A DNA stretch of 5,267 bases from an uncultured Oscillospiraceae bacterium (lineage in GTDB: Bacteria; Bacillota; Clostridia; Oscillospirales; Acutalibacteraceae), in assembly GCA_900553255.1 (NCBI GenBank), contig USCI01000121.1, positions 1 to 5,267 on the forward strand, written 5' to 3'. Made by a program: the position numbers and the translations under genes. Below are positions 1-5,213 of the stretch, piece after piece (position 1 is the stretch's first letter; each line of letters begins with the position of its first letter). The notes beneath the pieces are model-generated. The model worked only from the letters and a program-made list of their open reading frames with translations, made no database searches and was not told the origin of the DNA.

Positions 1-15
1 GTGTGTATTTGTTCT

Positions 16-74
16 TGGACATATGATCGCCCCCTGTATAGGTTTATTTTCCTACACAGGGGGCGTTTTGTCCA
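16..74. terminator. Large stem-loop beyond the permease gene, probable terminator
   Basis: Arms at 28–42 and 51–65 form a 15-position stem with an 8-base loop (43–50). An outer 6-bp pair (16–21 with 69–74) flanks it across an internal loop. The only imperfect position (38/55) is an A·C mismatch in plus-strand RNA but a G·U wobble in minus-strand RNA, so the fold is slightly better for the permease transcript, which stops 64 bases earlier. However, the only T-run next to the stem (TTTT, 66–69) follows it on the plus strand, as expected for a gene entering from the left. It may serve converging genes in both directions. Strand is therefore left open. Confidence 0.6.
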
Positions 75-129
75 TTATCCGTTTTTTCTGGTCCGGTTCA
101 CAGTGCCGCGGGGCTTTGATTGTGATTGC

Positions 130-2118
130 TTACCGTACAAGCCTGTAGTAGGTCCGCGCCGTAAGGACATAGACAATGGCATAAAACACGGCAAAGACGG
201 CAAAGCAGACGGCCGTACACCAGAAAAACAGCCAGGTGTTGGTCAGGTTGAACAGCGCGAGCATCCGGGAGACAGCTGGGAACGCCGCCGCCACATGGAT
301 TCCGGCGGTAATCAGCGGCAGGAAGAACACCAGCAGCACCTGGGAGCGGATCGACTGCCGCACCTCCGCCTTGGTCATCCCCACCTGCTGCAGCACGCGG
401 TACCGCGAGCGGTCTTCATAGCCCTCCGACACCTGCTTGTAATAGATAATCAGGATCGTGGCCATCAGGAACAGGATTCCCAGCAGGATACCGACGAAAA
501 ACAAGCCGCCGAAGGTGCTCAGAAAATCCTGCGCCTCGGACTCGCGGCATTCGATCAGGCCCTTAAAGCCATAATCGCCGGCCCGTTCGAGCAGGTTCCC
601 ATAGACCACCAGCGCGTCCTGCCCGTCGCCCCCCTGCAGATCAAAGCCATAAATCCGCTCGATAAAAGAGGCGTTCTCCTGATACGCCTCCCGTTGGAGG
701 GCCTCCAGGTGTTCAATCGTCTGCATATCCTTTACGATGAGATAGTTCGTGCTGGCGATGTTGGAGGCCACCTTGTTGATGCCGGAAAAGGAGGACAGCT
801 TTTCGCGAATGACAAACGTCTCCCCGAGCACGCTCAGCGTATCCGGCTCATAGGGCTTGCGGTTGGCATACAGCAGTGCCTCCCCCTCGCCGAGCGTGCG
901 GTTTTCCCCGGTGGCCCGGTTGTACTCGTCCAGCGGAAAAAACACCAGATTGTAGACATCGTTCATCGCACTGAAGGAGGCCTGCTCGGTATCGGTAATG
1001 AACTGATCCCCCTGACGGAGCGCCCCTATGTTCAGATAGGTGAATTCACTCTCGTTGACCGCCGTGAAGCCGGACTGCGCAAGGGTATCCTCCACCAGCG
1101 TATGCATCGTTTCCGACGCTTCCTCGTCATATTCCCGTAAGCTCAGCGAGAGACTGCGCGGATAGCGCTGCTGCAAAATATCCTGCTCGCCGAGATACAG
1201 CGACAGCGTCGAGGAGATCATCACCAGCACCATCGTGGAGAGGATGCAGATGTTGGCCAGCCCCGCCGCGTTCTGCTTCATCCGGTAGAGCAGACCGGAC
1301 ACCGGGACAAAATGGCGGGTTTTGTAGTAATACCGCTTGCTGCGGCGCAGCAGCTTGAGCACGGCGATGCTGCCGGCGATAAACAGGCAGTAGGTGCCGA
1401 TAATGACCAGGATCACCGCGACGAAAAACACCGACAGCGCCGCAACCGGGTTTTCGGTGGAAATCGCGAGATAGTATCCGCTGCTCAGGCATACCACCCC
1501 CAGCAGCGCAAGCAGCCAGCGGGTTTTCGGCTCCCGCTCACCGACCTCGGCGCTGCGCAGCAGCTCAATCGGGCTGGCCTTCTGCACCTGGAACAGGCTG
1601 CTGATAAACAGCAGCAGGAATATCGCGGCAAACAGCGCCGCCGTCACGCCCATGGAGCCGAACGAGATTTCAAAACCAAGCGGGATCTCCTCGGAAAAAA
1701 TCCGCAGCAGCGCCATAAACGCCAGCTTGTTGAGAAGGATCCCGGCGGCCAGTCCCAGCACGATGCCCACCAGCGCCACCAGGCCGGTTTCCCAGAACAC
1801 CACCCGCAGCAGGTGCCGCTTTTCCATGCCGAGCACGCTGTACAGGCCGAATTCCTTTTTCCGCCGGCGGATGAGAAAGCGGTTGGTATAAAACAGGAAG
1901 ATCACCGCAAAGAAGCCCACCACCCAGGTGGCCATCTCCAGCAGCCCTCTCAGCACGTAGTCGCCGCGCATTTCCTGAATGCCTGTGTTGACCGACAGGG
2001 CGTGGAGGATATAGAACATCGCCACCGTGCCGATGCAGGTGAGCAGATACGGCAGATAGGTTTGCCGGTTGTGCCGGATGTTGTCCAGCGCCAGCCGCAG
2101 GTAAAACCGCTTACGCAT
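130..2118 (-). CDS. BceB-type ABC transporter permease (FtsX-like, peptide antibiotic resistance and sensing)
   Basis: Membrane subunit, 662 residues, of an antimicrobial-peptide transporter. Hydropathy read by eye gives ten membrane helices: roughly 24–43, 62–81, 107–131, 152–175, 200–219, 228–256, 286–308, 537–560, 594–616 and 628–653. Between helices 7 and 8 lies a polar extracytoplasmic domain of about 225 residues (309–535), the hallmark of BceB-type permeases and in that family the part tied to drug specificity. FtsX-like segments cover about 65–180 and 540–660. Each carries a basic cytoplasmic stretch (near 83–103, with RRRKKEFG, and near 565–590, with the VLQQVGMTKAEV motif) that probably couples to the ATPase. 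The ATG at 2118 is chosen: it gives the family-like start MRKRFYLRLALDN, a GGGTGGTG purine stretch lies 6 bases before it, and it overlaps the ATPase stop by 8 bp. In-frame GTG codons at 2130 and 2127 are alternatives. Family assignment is firm; the ligand (bacitracin, a lantibiotic or other) is unknown. Confidence 0.93.
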   Translation of the reverse strand: MRKRFYLRLALDNIRHNRQTYLPYLLTCIGTVAMFYILHALSVNTGIQEMRGDYVLRGLLEMATWVVGFFAVIFLFYTNRFLIRRRKKEFGLYSVLGMEKRHLLRVVFWETGLVALVGIVLGLAAGILLNKLAFMALLRIFSEEIPLGFEISFGSMGVTAALFAAIFLLLFISSLFQVQKASPIELLRSAEVGEREPKTRWLLALLGVVCLSSGYYLAISTENPVAALSVFFVAVILVIIGTYCLFIAGSIAVLKLLRRSKRYYYKTRHFVPVSGLLYRMKQNAAGLANICILSTMVLVMISSTLSLYLGEQDILQQRYPRSLSLSLREYDEEASETMHTLVEDTLAQSGFTAVNESEFTYLNIGALRQGDQFITDTEQASFSAMNDVYNLVFFPLDEYNRATGENRTLGEGEALLYANRKPYEPDTLSVLGETFVIREKLSSFSGINKVASNIASTNYLIVKDMQTIEHLEALQREAYQENASFIERIYGFDLQGGDGQDALVVYGNLLERAGDYGFKGLIECRESEAQDFLSTFGGLFFVGILLGILFLMATILIIYYKQVSEGYEDRSRYRVLQQVGMTKAEVRQSIRSQVLLVFFLPLITAGIHVAAAFPAVSRMLALFNLTNTWLFFWCTAVCFAVFAVFYAIVYVLTARTYYRLVR

Positions 2119-2878
2119 GACGCACACCACCCGTCGCGATCACCGTCAGCGTATCCGCAATTTTCTGGTACATCTCCTCGGAAGACTGCCCTGCGCGGTA
2201 AAGCTGATGGAACACCTCGCCGTCCTTGATGAACAGCACCCGTCCCGCGCTGCTCGCCGCCTTGGTGCTGTGGGTCACCATCAGTACCGTCTGGCCGGTG
2301 CGGTTGATGTCCTCAAACAGCCGCAGCAGCTCATCGGAAGCACGGGAATCCAGCGCGCCGGTCGGCTCGTCGGCCAGCACCAGACGCGGCCCGGTGATCA
2401 GCGCCCGCGCCACCGCCGCGCGCTGCTTCTGCCCGCCGGACACCTCGTAGGGGTATTTCTTCAGCAGCTCCGCGATCCCCAGCCGCTGGGCGAGCGGATC
2501 GAGACGCGCCTTCATCTCGGCATAGGAGCAGCCGGCCAGCACCAGCGGCAGAAAAATGTTGTCCTGCAGGGAAAAGGTGTCCAGCAGGTTAAAATCCTGA
2601 AACACGAAGCCGAGATTGTTCCGGCGGAAGGCGGCAATCTCCTTGTCGCGGATAGAGGAAAGGCTTTTCCCGTCGAGCAGCACCTCGCCGCCGGTGGGTT
2701 TGTCCAGTGCCGCCAGGATATTCAGCAGGGTCGTTTTTCCCGAGCCGGATTCGCCCATAATAGCAACATACTCGCCCTCCTCCACCGTGAAGCTGACGTC
2801 CGACAGAGCCTGAACAGGAGCGCCGCCGAACCGCGGCGTGTACACCTTTTTCAGATGGCTGACTTCCAGAATTGACAT
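2111..2878 (-). CDS. BceA-type ABC transporter ATP-binding protein
   Basis: Cytoplasmic ATPase subunit, 255 residues, the usual length for the MacB/BceA class. All nucleotide-binding motifs are present and intact: Walker A GESGSGKTT (42–50), Q-loop Gln94 in VFQDFNLLD, signature VSGGQKQR (146–153), Walker B LVLADE (166–171) followed by PTGALD with the D-loop, and the switch His203 in VTHS. It should drive the adjoining permease, which its stop codon overlaps by 8 bp, so the two are expected to be translationally coupled and made in matched amounts. The start MSILEVSHLKKVY is typical and no other start codon lies close by. The ribosome binding site is unusual: AAAGGA (2892–2897) lies 13 bases from the ATG, and a weaker GGA sits about 9 bases away. 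Transcription probably begins near 2931 from an extended -10 promoter under control of the neighbouring response regulator. Confidence 0.95.
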   Translation of the reverse strand: MSILEVSHLKKVYTPRFGGAPVQALSDVSFTVEEGEYVAIMGESGSGKTTLLNILAALDKPTGGEVLLDGKSLSSIRDKEIAAFRRNNLGFVFQDFNLLDTFSLQDNIFLPLVLAGCSYAEMKARLDPLAQRLGIAELLKKYPYEVSGGQKQRAAVARALITGPRLVLADEPTGALDSRASDELLRLFEDINRTGQTVLMVTHSTKAASSAGRVLFIKDGEVFHQLYRAGQSSEEMYQKIADTLTVIATGGVRHA

Positions 2879-2904
2879 AAGGGGTATTCCGTCCTTTCGC
2901 TTGC

Positions 2905-2924
2905 GGCCGCAGGGAGGCGCGGCC
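2905..2924 (-). other. Hairpin in the transporter mRNA leader
   Basis: Six-base GC arms (2905–2910 and 2919–2924; GGCCGC and GCGGCC in RNA sense) enclose an 8-base loop containing CCTCCC. The hairpin lies in the short leader, about 7 bases before the AAAGGA ribosome binding site. The pyrimidine-rich loop could pair with a purine-rich Shine–Dalgarno, which would lower basal translation. That role is inference; the hairpin itself is plain in the sequence. Confidence 0.45.
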
Positions 2925-2937
2925 TTTCTTCCTGTTC

Positions 2938-2966
2938 AGTATAGCAAAACGGGGAAAGGTTCAGCC
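2938..2966 (-). promoter_or_regulatory. Extended -10 promoter of the ABC transporter genes
   Basis: On the minus strand TATACT (2943 down to 2938) preceded by TGC (2946–2944) gives an extended -10 element, five of six matches to TATAAT. At 17 bp spacing the -35 hexamer is GGCTGA (2966–2961), almost unlike TTGACA. A good -10 with a poor -35 is what an activator-dependent promoter looks like, and a regulator dyad lies about 67–80 bp upstream of the predicted start near 2931. The leader would be about 53 nt. Confidence 0.7.
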
Positions 2967-2991
2967 ATGCATCCGGCTTACATTTTCCCCG
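2946..2991 (-). terminator. Probable weak intrinsic terminator of the regulator–kinase transcript
   Basis: In minus-strand RNA, CGGGGAAA (2991–2984) pairs with TTTCCCCG (2957–2950). An inner AGCC/GGCT pair (2978–2975 with 2966–2963) shares exactly the same centre, separated by a 5×5 mostly unpaired section. TTTT (2949–2946) follows directly. It begins about 30 bases after the kinase stop codon. The U-run is short and the stem interrupted, so termination may be partial, allowing some read-through into the transporter genes. The same bases form the -35 region of the transporter promoter. Confidence 0.5.
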
Positions 2992-2996
2992 CTTAT

Positions 2997-3012
2997 CTTA
3001 CAATTTTGTAAG
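2997..3012 (-). promoter_or_regulatory. Predicted response-regulator operator (BceR-type dyad)
   Basis: A perfect inverted repeat with 7-base arms, CTTACAA and TTGTAAG, around AA. Its core reads TTACA-AAAT-TGTAA (3011 down to 2998). This fits the motif TNACA-N4-TGTAA described for BceR-like regulators. It sits between the kinase stop codon and the transporter promoter, with its centre about 73 bp before the predicted transcription start, the place expected for an activator of the transporter genes. The match to the family motif plus the family of the adjacent regulator make the assignment strong, although no binding is shown here. Confidence 0.8.
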
Positions 3013-3021
3013 TCTCCCGGA

Positions 3022-4014
3022 TTATTCCACCCGAAGCTCTGCCGATTCCAGCCCAAGGATCACCCTTGTCCCCTTCCCGACCGTCGATTCGAGGGTGATG
3101 GTATGGGAGAGCTTGTGCAGAATCCGGCGGCACAGGTACAGCCCCAGCCCGGTCGCCTTTTTGTCCAGCCGTCCGTTTATGCCGGTAAATCCGCGTTCAC
3201 ACAGCCGCGGCAGGTCCTCGGGCGCGATGCCGATGCCGGTGTCCTCGATCACCAAATGCCCCGGATCGCGCATATAAAGGGAAATTCCTCCGGATTTGGT
3301 GTATTTGAGCGCGTTTGACAACAGCTGCTCGATGACAAAACCCAGCCATTTCTCGTCGGTCAGCACCGTGACGTTCAGCGGATCGTAGTGCAGCTGCAGC
3401 CTTTTGAGCACAAAAAGCCGGGCGTATTTGCGCACCGCCTGGCATACAATGTCGTCGAGCGGACACCGCCGCAGCACATAATCGGTGCCGTCGCCCTCCA
3501 GCCGCTGATACTGCAGCGCCATTTCGGCGTACTGCTCAATTTTGAACAGCTCCGCCTGAACGGCGCTGTTCCCGCCATCCGCCTCCGACTGAAGCAGGAG
3601 CTTCATCGCCGCGATCGGCGTCTTGATCTGATGCACCCACATGGTATAGTAGTCCGCCGCTTCGGTATGGCTGATCCTTGCGTCGGTTTCCAACTTCCGG
3701 TAGGCGTCGCTCAGCGATTCATACAGCCTGGCAAAATCCTCCTCGAGCAGGTCTTCCGCCTCCGGCAGCTCACCGGGTTCCCACTCCGTGCGCCGGCACA
3801 GCGCCTCTAACCGGCGATGCCGCTTCCGGTAACGGTAGAGCCCCACCGCGTGCACCATCAGCAGCGCCGCCGTACACAGCAATAGCCCGTAAAGCATCGC
3901 CTCCCAGGGCGGGGCATACAGGTAAAACACCACAAACAGAATCCCCACCATCAACGCGGCGGACAACAGCCCGCTCCGGTGGCGGCGGACGTATCCCCAT
4001 AGTATGCGCGCCAT
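3022..4014 (-). CDS. BceS-type intramembrane-sensing histidine kinase
   Basis: Sensor kinase of 330 residues, close to the usual BceS size. Two membrane helices (about 14–33 and 38–60) are joined by a loop of only a few residues (APPWEA), so there is no room for an external sensing domain. In this family the partner transporter supplies the signal. A short linker (61–115) leads to the dimerisation helix with the H-box WVHQIKTP, phospho-accepting His128. The catalytic domain shows an N-box (QLLSNALKY, Asn234), a G1 box DTGIGI (258–263), an F-box region around RGFTG (274–278) and a G2 box TGLGL (288–292), so it looks active. The ATG at 4014 follows GGAAGGA with 7 bases spacing, a strong ribosome binding site. 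It lies downstream of the response regulator across a 272-bp gap, longer than usual for this pair. The expected partner is that regulator. Confidence 0.94.
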   Translation of the reverse strand: MARILWGYVRRHRSGLLSAALMVGILFVVFYLYAPPWEAMLYGLLLCTAALLMVHAVGLYRYRKRHRRLEALCRRTEWEPGELPEAEDLLEEDFARLYESLSDAYRKLETDARISHTEAADYYTMWVHQIKTPIAAMKLLLQSEADGGNSAVQAELFKIEQYAEMALQYQRLEGDGTDYVLRRCPLDDIVCQAVRKYARLFVLKRLQLHYDPLNVTVLTDEKWLGFVIEQLLSNALKYTKSGGISLYMRDPGHLVIEDTGIGIAPEDLPRLCERGFTGINGRLDKKATGLGLYLCRRILHKLSHTITLESTVGKGTRVILGLESAELRVE

Positions 4015-4035
4015 GCCTGAATCCTTCCTTTCTCA

Positions 4036-4053
4036 CCGGTGCTCACGCACCGG
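4036..4053 (-). other. GNRA-capped hairpin before the kinase ribosome binding site
   Basis: In minus-strand RNA, CCGGTGC and GCACCGG form a perfect 7-bp stem closed by the tetraloop GTGA, a GNRA type known for high stability. The stem ends about 7 bases before the AAGGAAGGAT ribosome binding site (4030–4021). No U-run follows, so it is not a terminator. It could protect the 5' end of the kinase mRNA or mark a processing site; this is inference. Confidence 0.5.
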
Positions 4054-4141
4054 CTTCCGGGCATTTACTATCCGGAAACGTACGAAAAACTGTACCTTTT
4101 CAGACCCGCGGCCGGAAATAAAATCCCGGATTTTCCTTGTA

Positions 4142-4171
4142 CGCAGCAGCCAATAGGCTGTTGCGTTTTTT
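4142..4171 (+). terminator. Plus-strand intrinsic terminator inside the minus-strand operon
   Basis: Arms 4142–4151 and 4156–4165 make a 10-bp stem around the tetraloop AATA, followed by TTTTTT (4166–4171). In plus-strand RNA the one imperfect position is a G·U pair; in minus-strand RNA it becomes an A·C mismatch, and no U-run follows. Both features say it works on the plus strand, against the flanking genes. It could block antisense transcripts coming from under the kinase gene, or be part of a small dispersed repeat. Confidence 0.6.
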
Positions 4172-4178
4172 GATGTCC

Positions 4179-4207
4179 TTTATACAGGGTGTCCAACACC
4201 CTGTACC
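4179..4207 (-). promoter_or_regulatory. Candidate kinase promoter overlapping a 23-bp perfect palindrome
   Basis: The palindrome has 10-base arms (4183–4192, TACAGGGTGT, and 4196–4205, ACACCCTGTA) around three bases. On the minus strand, TATAAA (4184–4179) is a good -10, five of six matches; at 17 bp spacing lies GGTACA (4207–4202), three of six. The palindrome thus fills the spacer and reaches into both hexamers, as an operator in a promoter would. Transcription from here would give the kinase its own message with a leader of about 160 nt. The dyad does not fit the BceR motif, so another factor would be involved. The palindrome is certain; the promoter is tentative. Confidence 0.4.
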
Positions 4208-4286
4208 GCCGCTGCCGGATCCCAAAAGCCACTCTTTTCCGAATCCGTCAGGCGGCCGGGCTGCCGTTACAGCTAAAGCAAGTCCT

Positions 4287-4961
4287 TCAGCCCTCGATCA
4301 GATAGCCGATACCCTTTCTGGTCTGTATAAAATCCGTAATTCCGGCCGCTTCAAGACGGCGGCGCAGACGGTTGACATTAACCGACAGCGTATTCTCGTC
4401 CACAAAGCTGTCCGTCTCCCACAGCCGGGTCATCAGCGCATCCCGGCTGACCGTTCTGCCCCGGTTTTCCAGCAGCATCTGCAGGATACGGAACTCATTT
4501 TTGCTCAGCTCAATCGTGTTCCCTTCGTAGGTCAGCGTGCCGTCTCCGGTATTGAGCAGCACACCGCGGCAGCCAAGCACCGGAACCGGTCCGGCAAAAT
4601 CATAGCTGCGCCGGAGCAGCGCCTGGATTTTCGCCGTCAGAACGGCAAGGTCAAAGGGCTTGGCAATAAAGTCGTCCGCCCCAAGGGTCATGGCCATGAC
4701 GATGTTCATATTGTCCGCGGCCGAAGACAGGAACACCACCGGCGCCTTCGAGACCTTGCGGATCTCGGCACACCAGTGATAGCCGTCAAAAAACGGCAGT
4801 GTAATGTCCAGCAGCACCAGATGCGGCGAAAATGCCGTAAACGCCTCCATCACGTGCCGGAAATCGACGACACAGCTGGTTTCCCATCCCCACGAATTGA
4901 GATGGGCTGCCACCGCCGAGGCGATCACCCCGTCATCCTCCACAATCAGAATTTTATACAT
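4287..4961 (-). CDS. BceR-type response regulator (OmpR/PhoB family)
   Basis: DNA-binding regulator of 224 residues. The receiver domain (about 1–118) has the acidic pocket Glu8-Asp9-Asp10, phospho-acceptor Asp52 in LLDITLP, Ser79 and Lys101 in AKPFDL. The stretch DNMNIVMAMTLGADDFIAKP (83–102) is very like the BceR subgroup. The C-terminal winged helix (about 128–224) has the usual transactivation-loop and recognition-helix pattern, with DENTLSVNVNRLRRRLE and the closing hairpin GIGYLIEG. The start MYKILIVEDD at 4961 is chosen: it begins the receiver fold exactly and is preceded by GGTGA 4 bases away. The frame stays open upstream to a TTG at 5084, but those 41 residues are Gly/Arg/Pro-rich and not family-like. 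Phosphorylated by the downstream kinase, it should activate the transporter genes through the dyad at 2998–3011. A promoter lies about 165 bp upstream. Confidence 0.95.
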   Translation of the reverse strand: MYKILIVEDDGVIASAVAAHLNSWGWETSCVVDFRHVMEAFTAFSPHLVLLDITLPFFDGYHWCAEIRKVSKAPVVFLSSAADNMNIVMAMTLGADDFIAKPFDLAVLTAKIQALLRRSYDFAGPVPVLGCRGVLLNTGDGTLTYEGNTIELSKNEFRILQMLLENRGRTVSRDALMTRLWETDSFVDENTLSVNVNRLRRRLEAAGITDFIQTRKGIGYLIEG

Positions 4962-5125
4962 CTCTTCACCGCCCGTTTGTTCCCTCGGCCCGGCCGGGGC
5001 TGTCCCGCCGGCAAGCCGTCCATACCGCCTGCCGTTTTCTCCGGCAGAAACCCGCCCGCATTGCCTGCCGGACAGCTTGTCCAAAACGCTGCCGGCGCCG
5101 GTGCCTGTGGTACCGATCAGTCCAG
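4962..5125 (-). other. Long GC-rich leader of the response-regulator mRNA
   Basis: About 164 nt separate the predicted transcription start from the regulator ATG. The stretch contains several GC-rich dyads, among them GGACA/TGTCC (5070–5074 with 5078–5082) and CCGGCAG/CTGCCGG (5041–5047 with 5065–5071). The two share bases 5070–5071 and so cannot both form fully. I recognise no known riboswitch or T-box features. A 25-codon open frame (4946–5023) overlaps the regulator start out of frame and is probably chance. Confidence 0.4.
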
Positions 5126-5131
5126 TTCAAC

Positions 5132-5160
5132 AGTATACCATAAATATGAAGAAAAGGGTA
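5132..5160 (-). promoter_or_regulatory. Extended -10 promoter of the response regulator gene
   Basis: On the minus strand TATACT (5137–5132) is preceded by TGG (5140–5138), an extended -10 element. At 17 bp spacing the -35 hexamer is TACCCT (5160–5155), a poor match. The spacer is AT-rich in an otherwise GC-rich region, as real promoters often are. The -10 is nearly the same as that of the transporter promoter. No BceR-type dyad is seen around it, so expression is probably not autoregulated through that motif. Confidence 0.7.
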
Positions 5161-5180
5161 TCGTCCGATTAAGAACGACA

Positions 5181-5213
5181 GAAGATAAGGCGGCGCCGGT
5201 TACCCGGCGCCGC
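5181..5213 (-). terminator. GC-rich hairpin ending the upstream gene
   Basis: Perfect 10-bp stem (5190–5199 with 5204–5213) closed by the minus-strand tetraloop GTAA, a GNRA type. It is followed on the minus strand by CTTATCTTC, rich in U but without a continuous run. It separates the upstream gene from the regulator promoter. On the plus strand the following bases are not T-rich, so the minus-strand reading is preferred. Confidence 0.5.

Larger units (their letters stand above)
4015..4286. other. Gene-free regulator–kinase gap rich in dyads
   Basis: This 272-bp stretch carries no convincing gene. It holds, from right to left: a perfect 23-bp palindrome (4183–4205) overlapping a candidate minus-strand promoter; a plus-strand terminator-like hairpin (4142–4171); an odd palindrome with arms AAAATCC/GGATTTT (4120–4134); a TTCCGG/CCGGAA dyad (4055–4060 with 4072–4077); and a GNRA-capped hairpin before the kinase ribosome binding site (4036–4053). 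A 43-codon open frame on the minus strand (4068–4199, GTG or TTG start) crosses several of these dyads, lacks a spaced ribosome binding site, and is not called. Confidence 0.6.

Noticed and set aside
1..1140. 379-codon open frame on the plus strand (and similar plus-strand frames at 1312–2229, 2117–2875 and 4137–5267)
   Set aside because: They lie antisense to clearly identified genes, have low-complexity His/Gln/Arg-rich translations with no recognisable domain, and arise from the GC-rich third codon positions of the true genes.
1127..1492. 121-codon minus-strand frame within the permease gene, and similar short minus-strand frames inside the kinase gene
   Set aside because: Out-of-frame shadows of intact genes; the permease and kinase frames continue without frameshift.
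4098..4125. Plus-strand promoter-like pair TTTTCA and TAAAAT for a small RNA ending at 4171
   Set aside because: The predicted RNA would be only about 40 nt and the -35 match is modest; kept as a possibility in the terminator finding but not called.
4068..4199. 43-codon minus-strand open frame in the regulator–kinase gap
   Set aside because: It starts with GTG or TTG without a properly spaced ribosome binding site and runs through several dyads that explain the sequence better. It would be reconsidered if relatives conserve the peptide rather than the stems.
4946..5023. 25-codon upstream open frame overlapping the regulator start
   Set aside because: Pro/Gly/Arg-rich, weak ribosome binding site only 4 bases from its ATG, and no sign of coding constraint.
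4962..5084. N-terminal extension of 41 codons on the response regulator from a TTG
   Set aside because: The receiver fold begins exactly at MYKILIVEDD with a ribosome binding site before it; the extension is Gly/Arg/Pro-rich and unlike the family.
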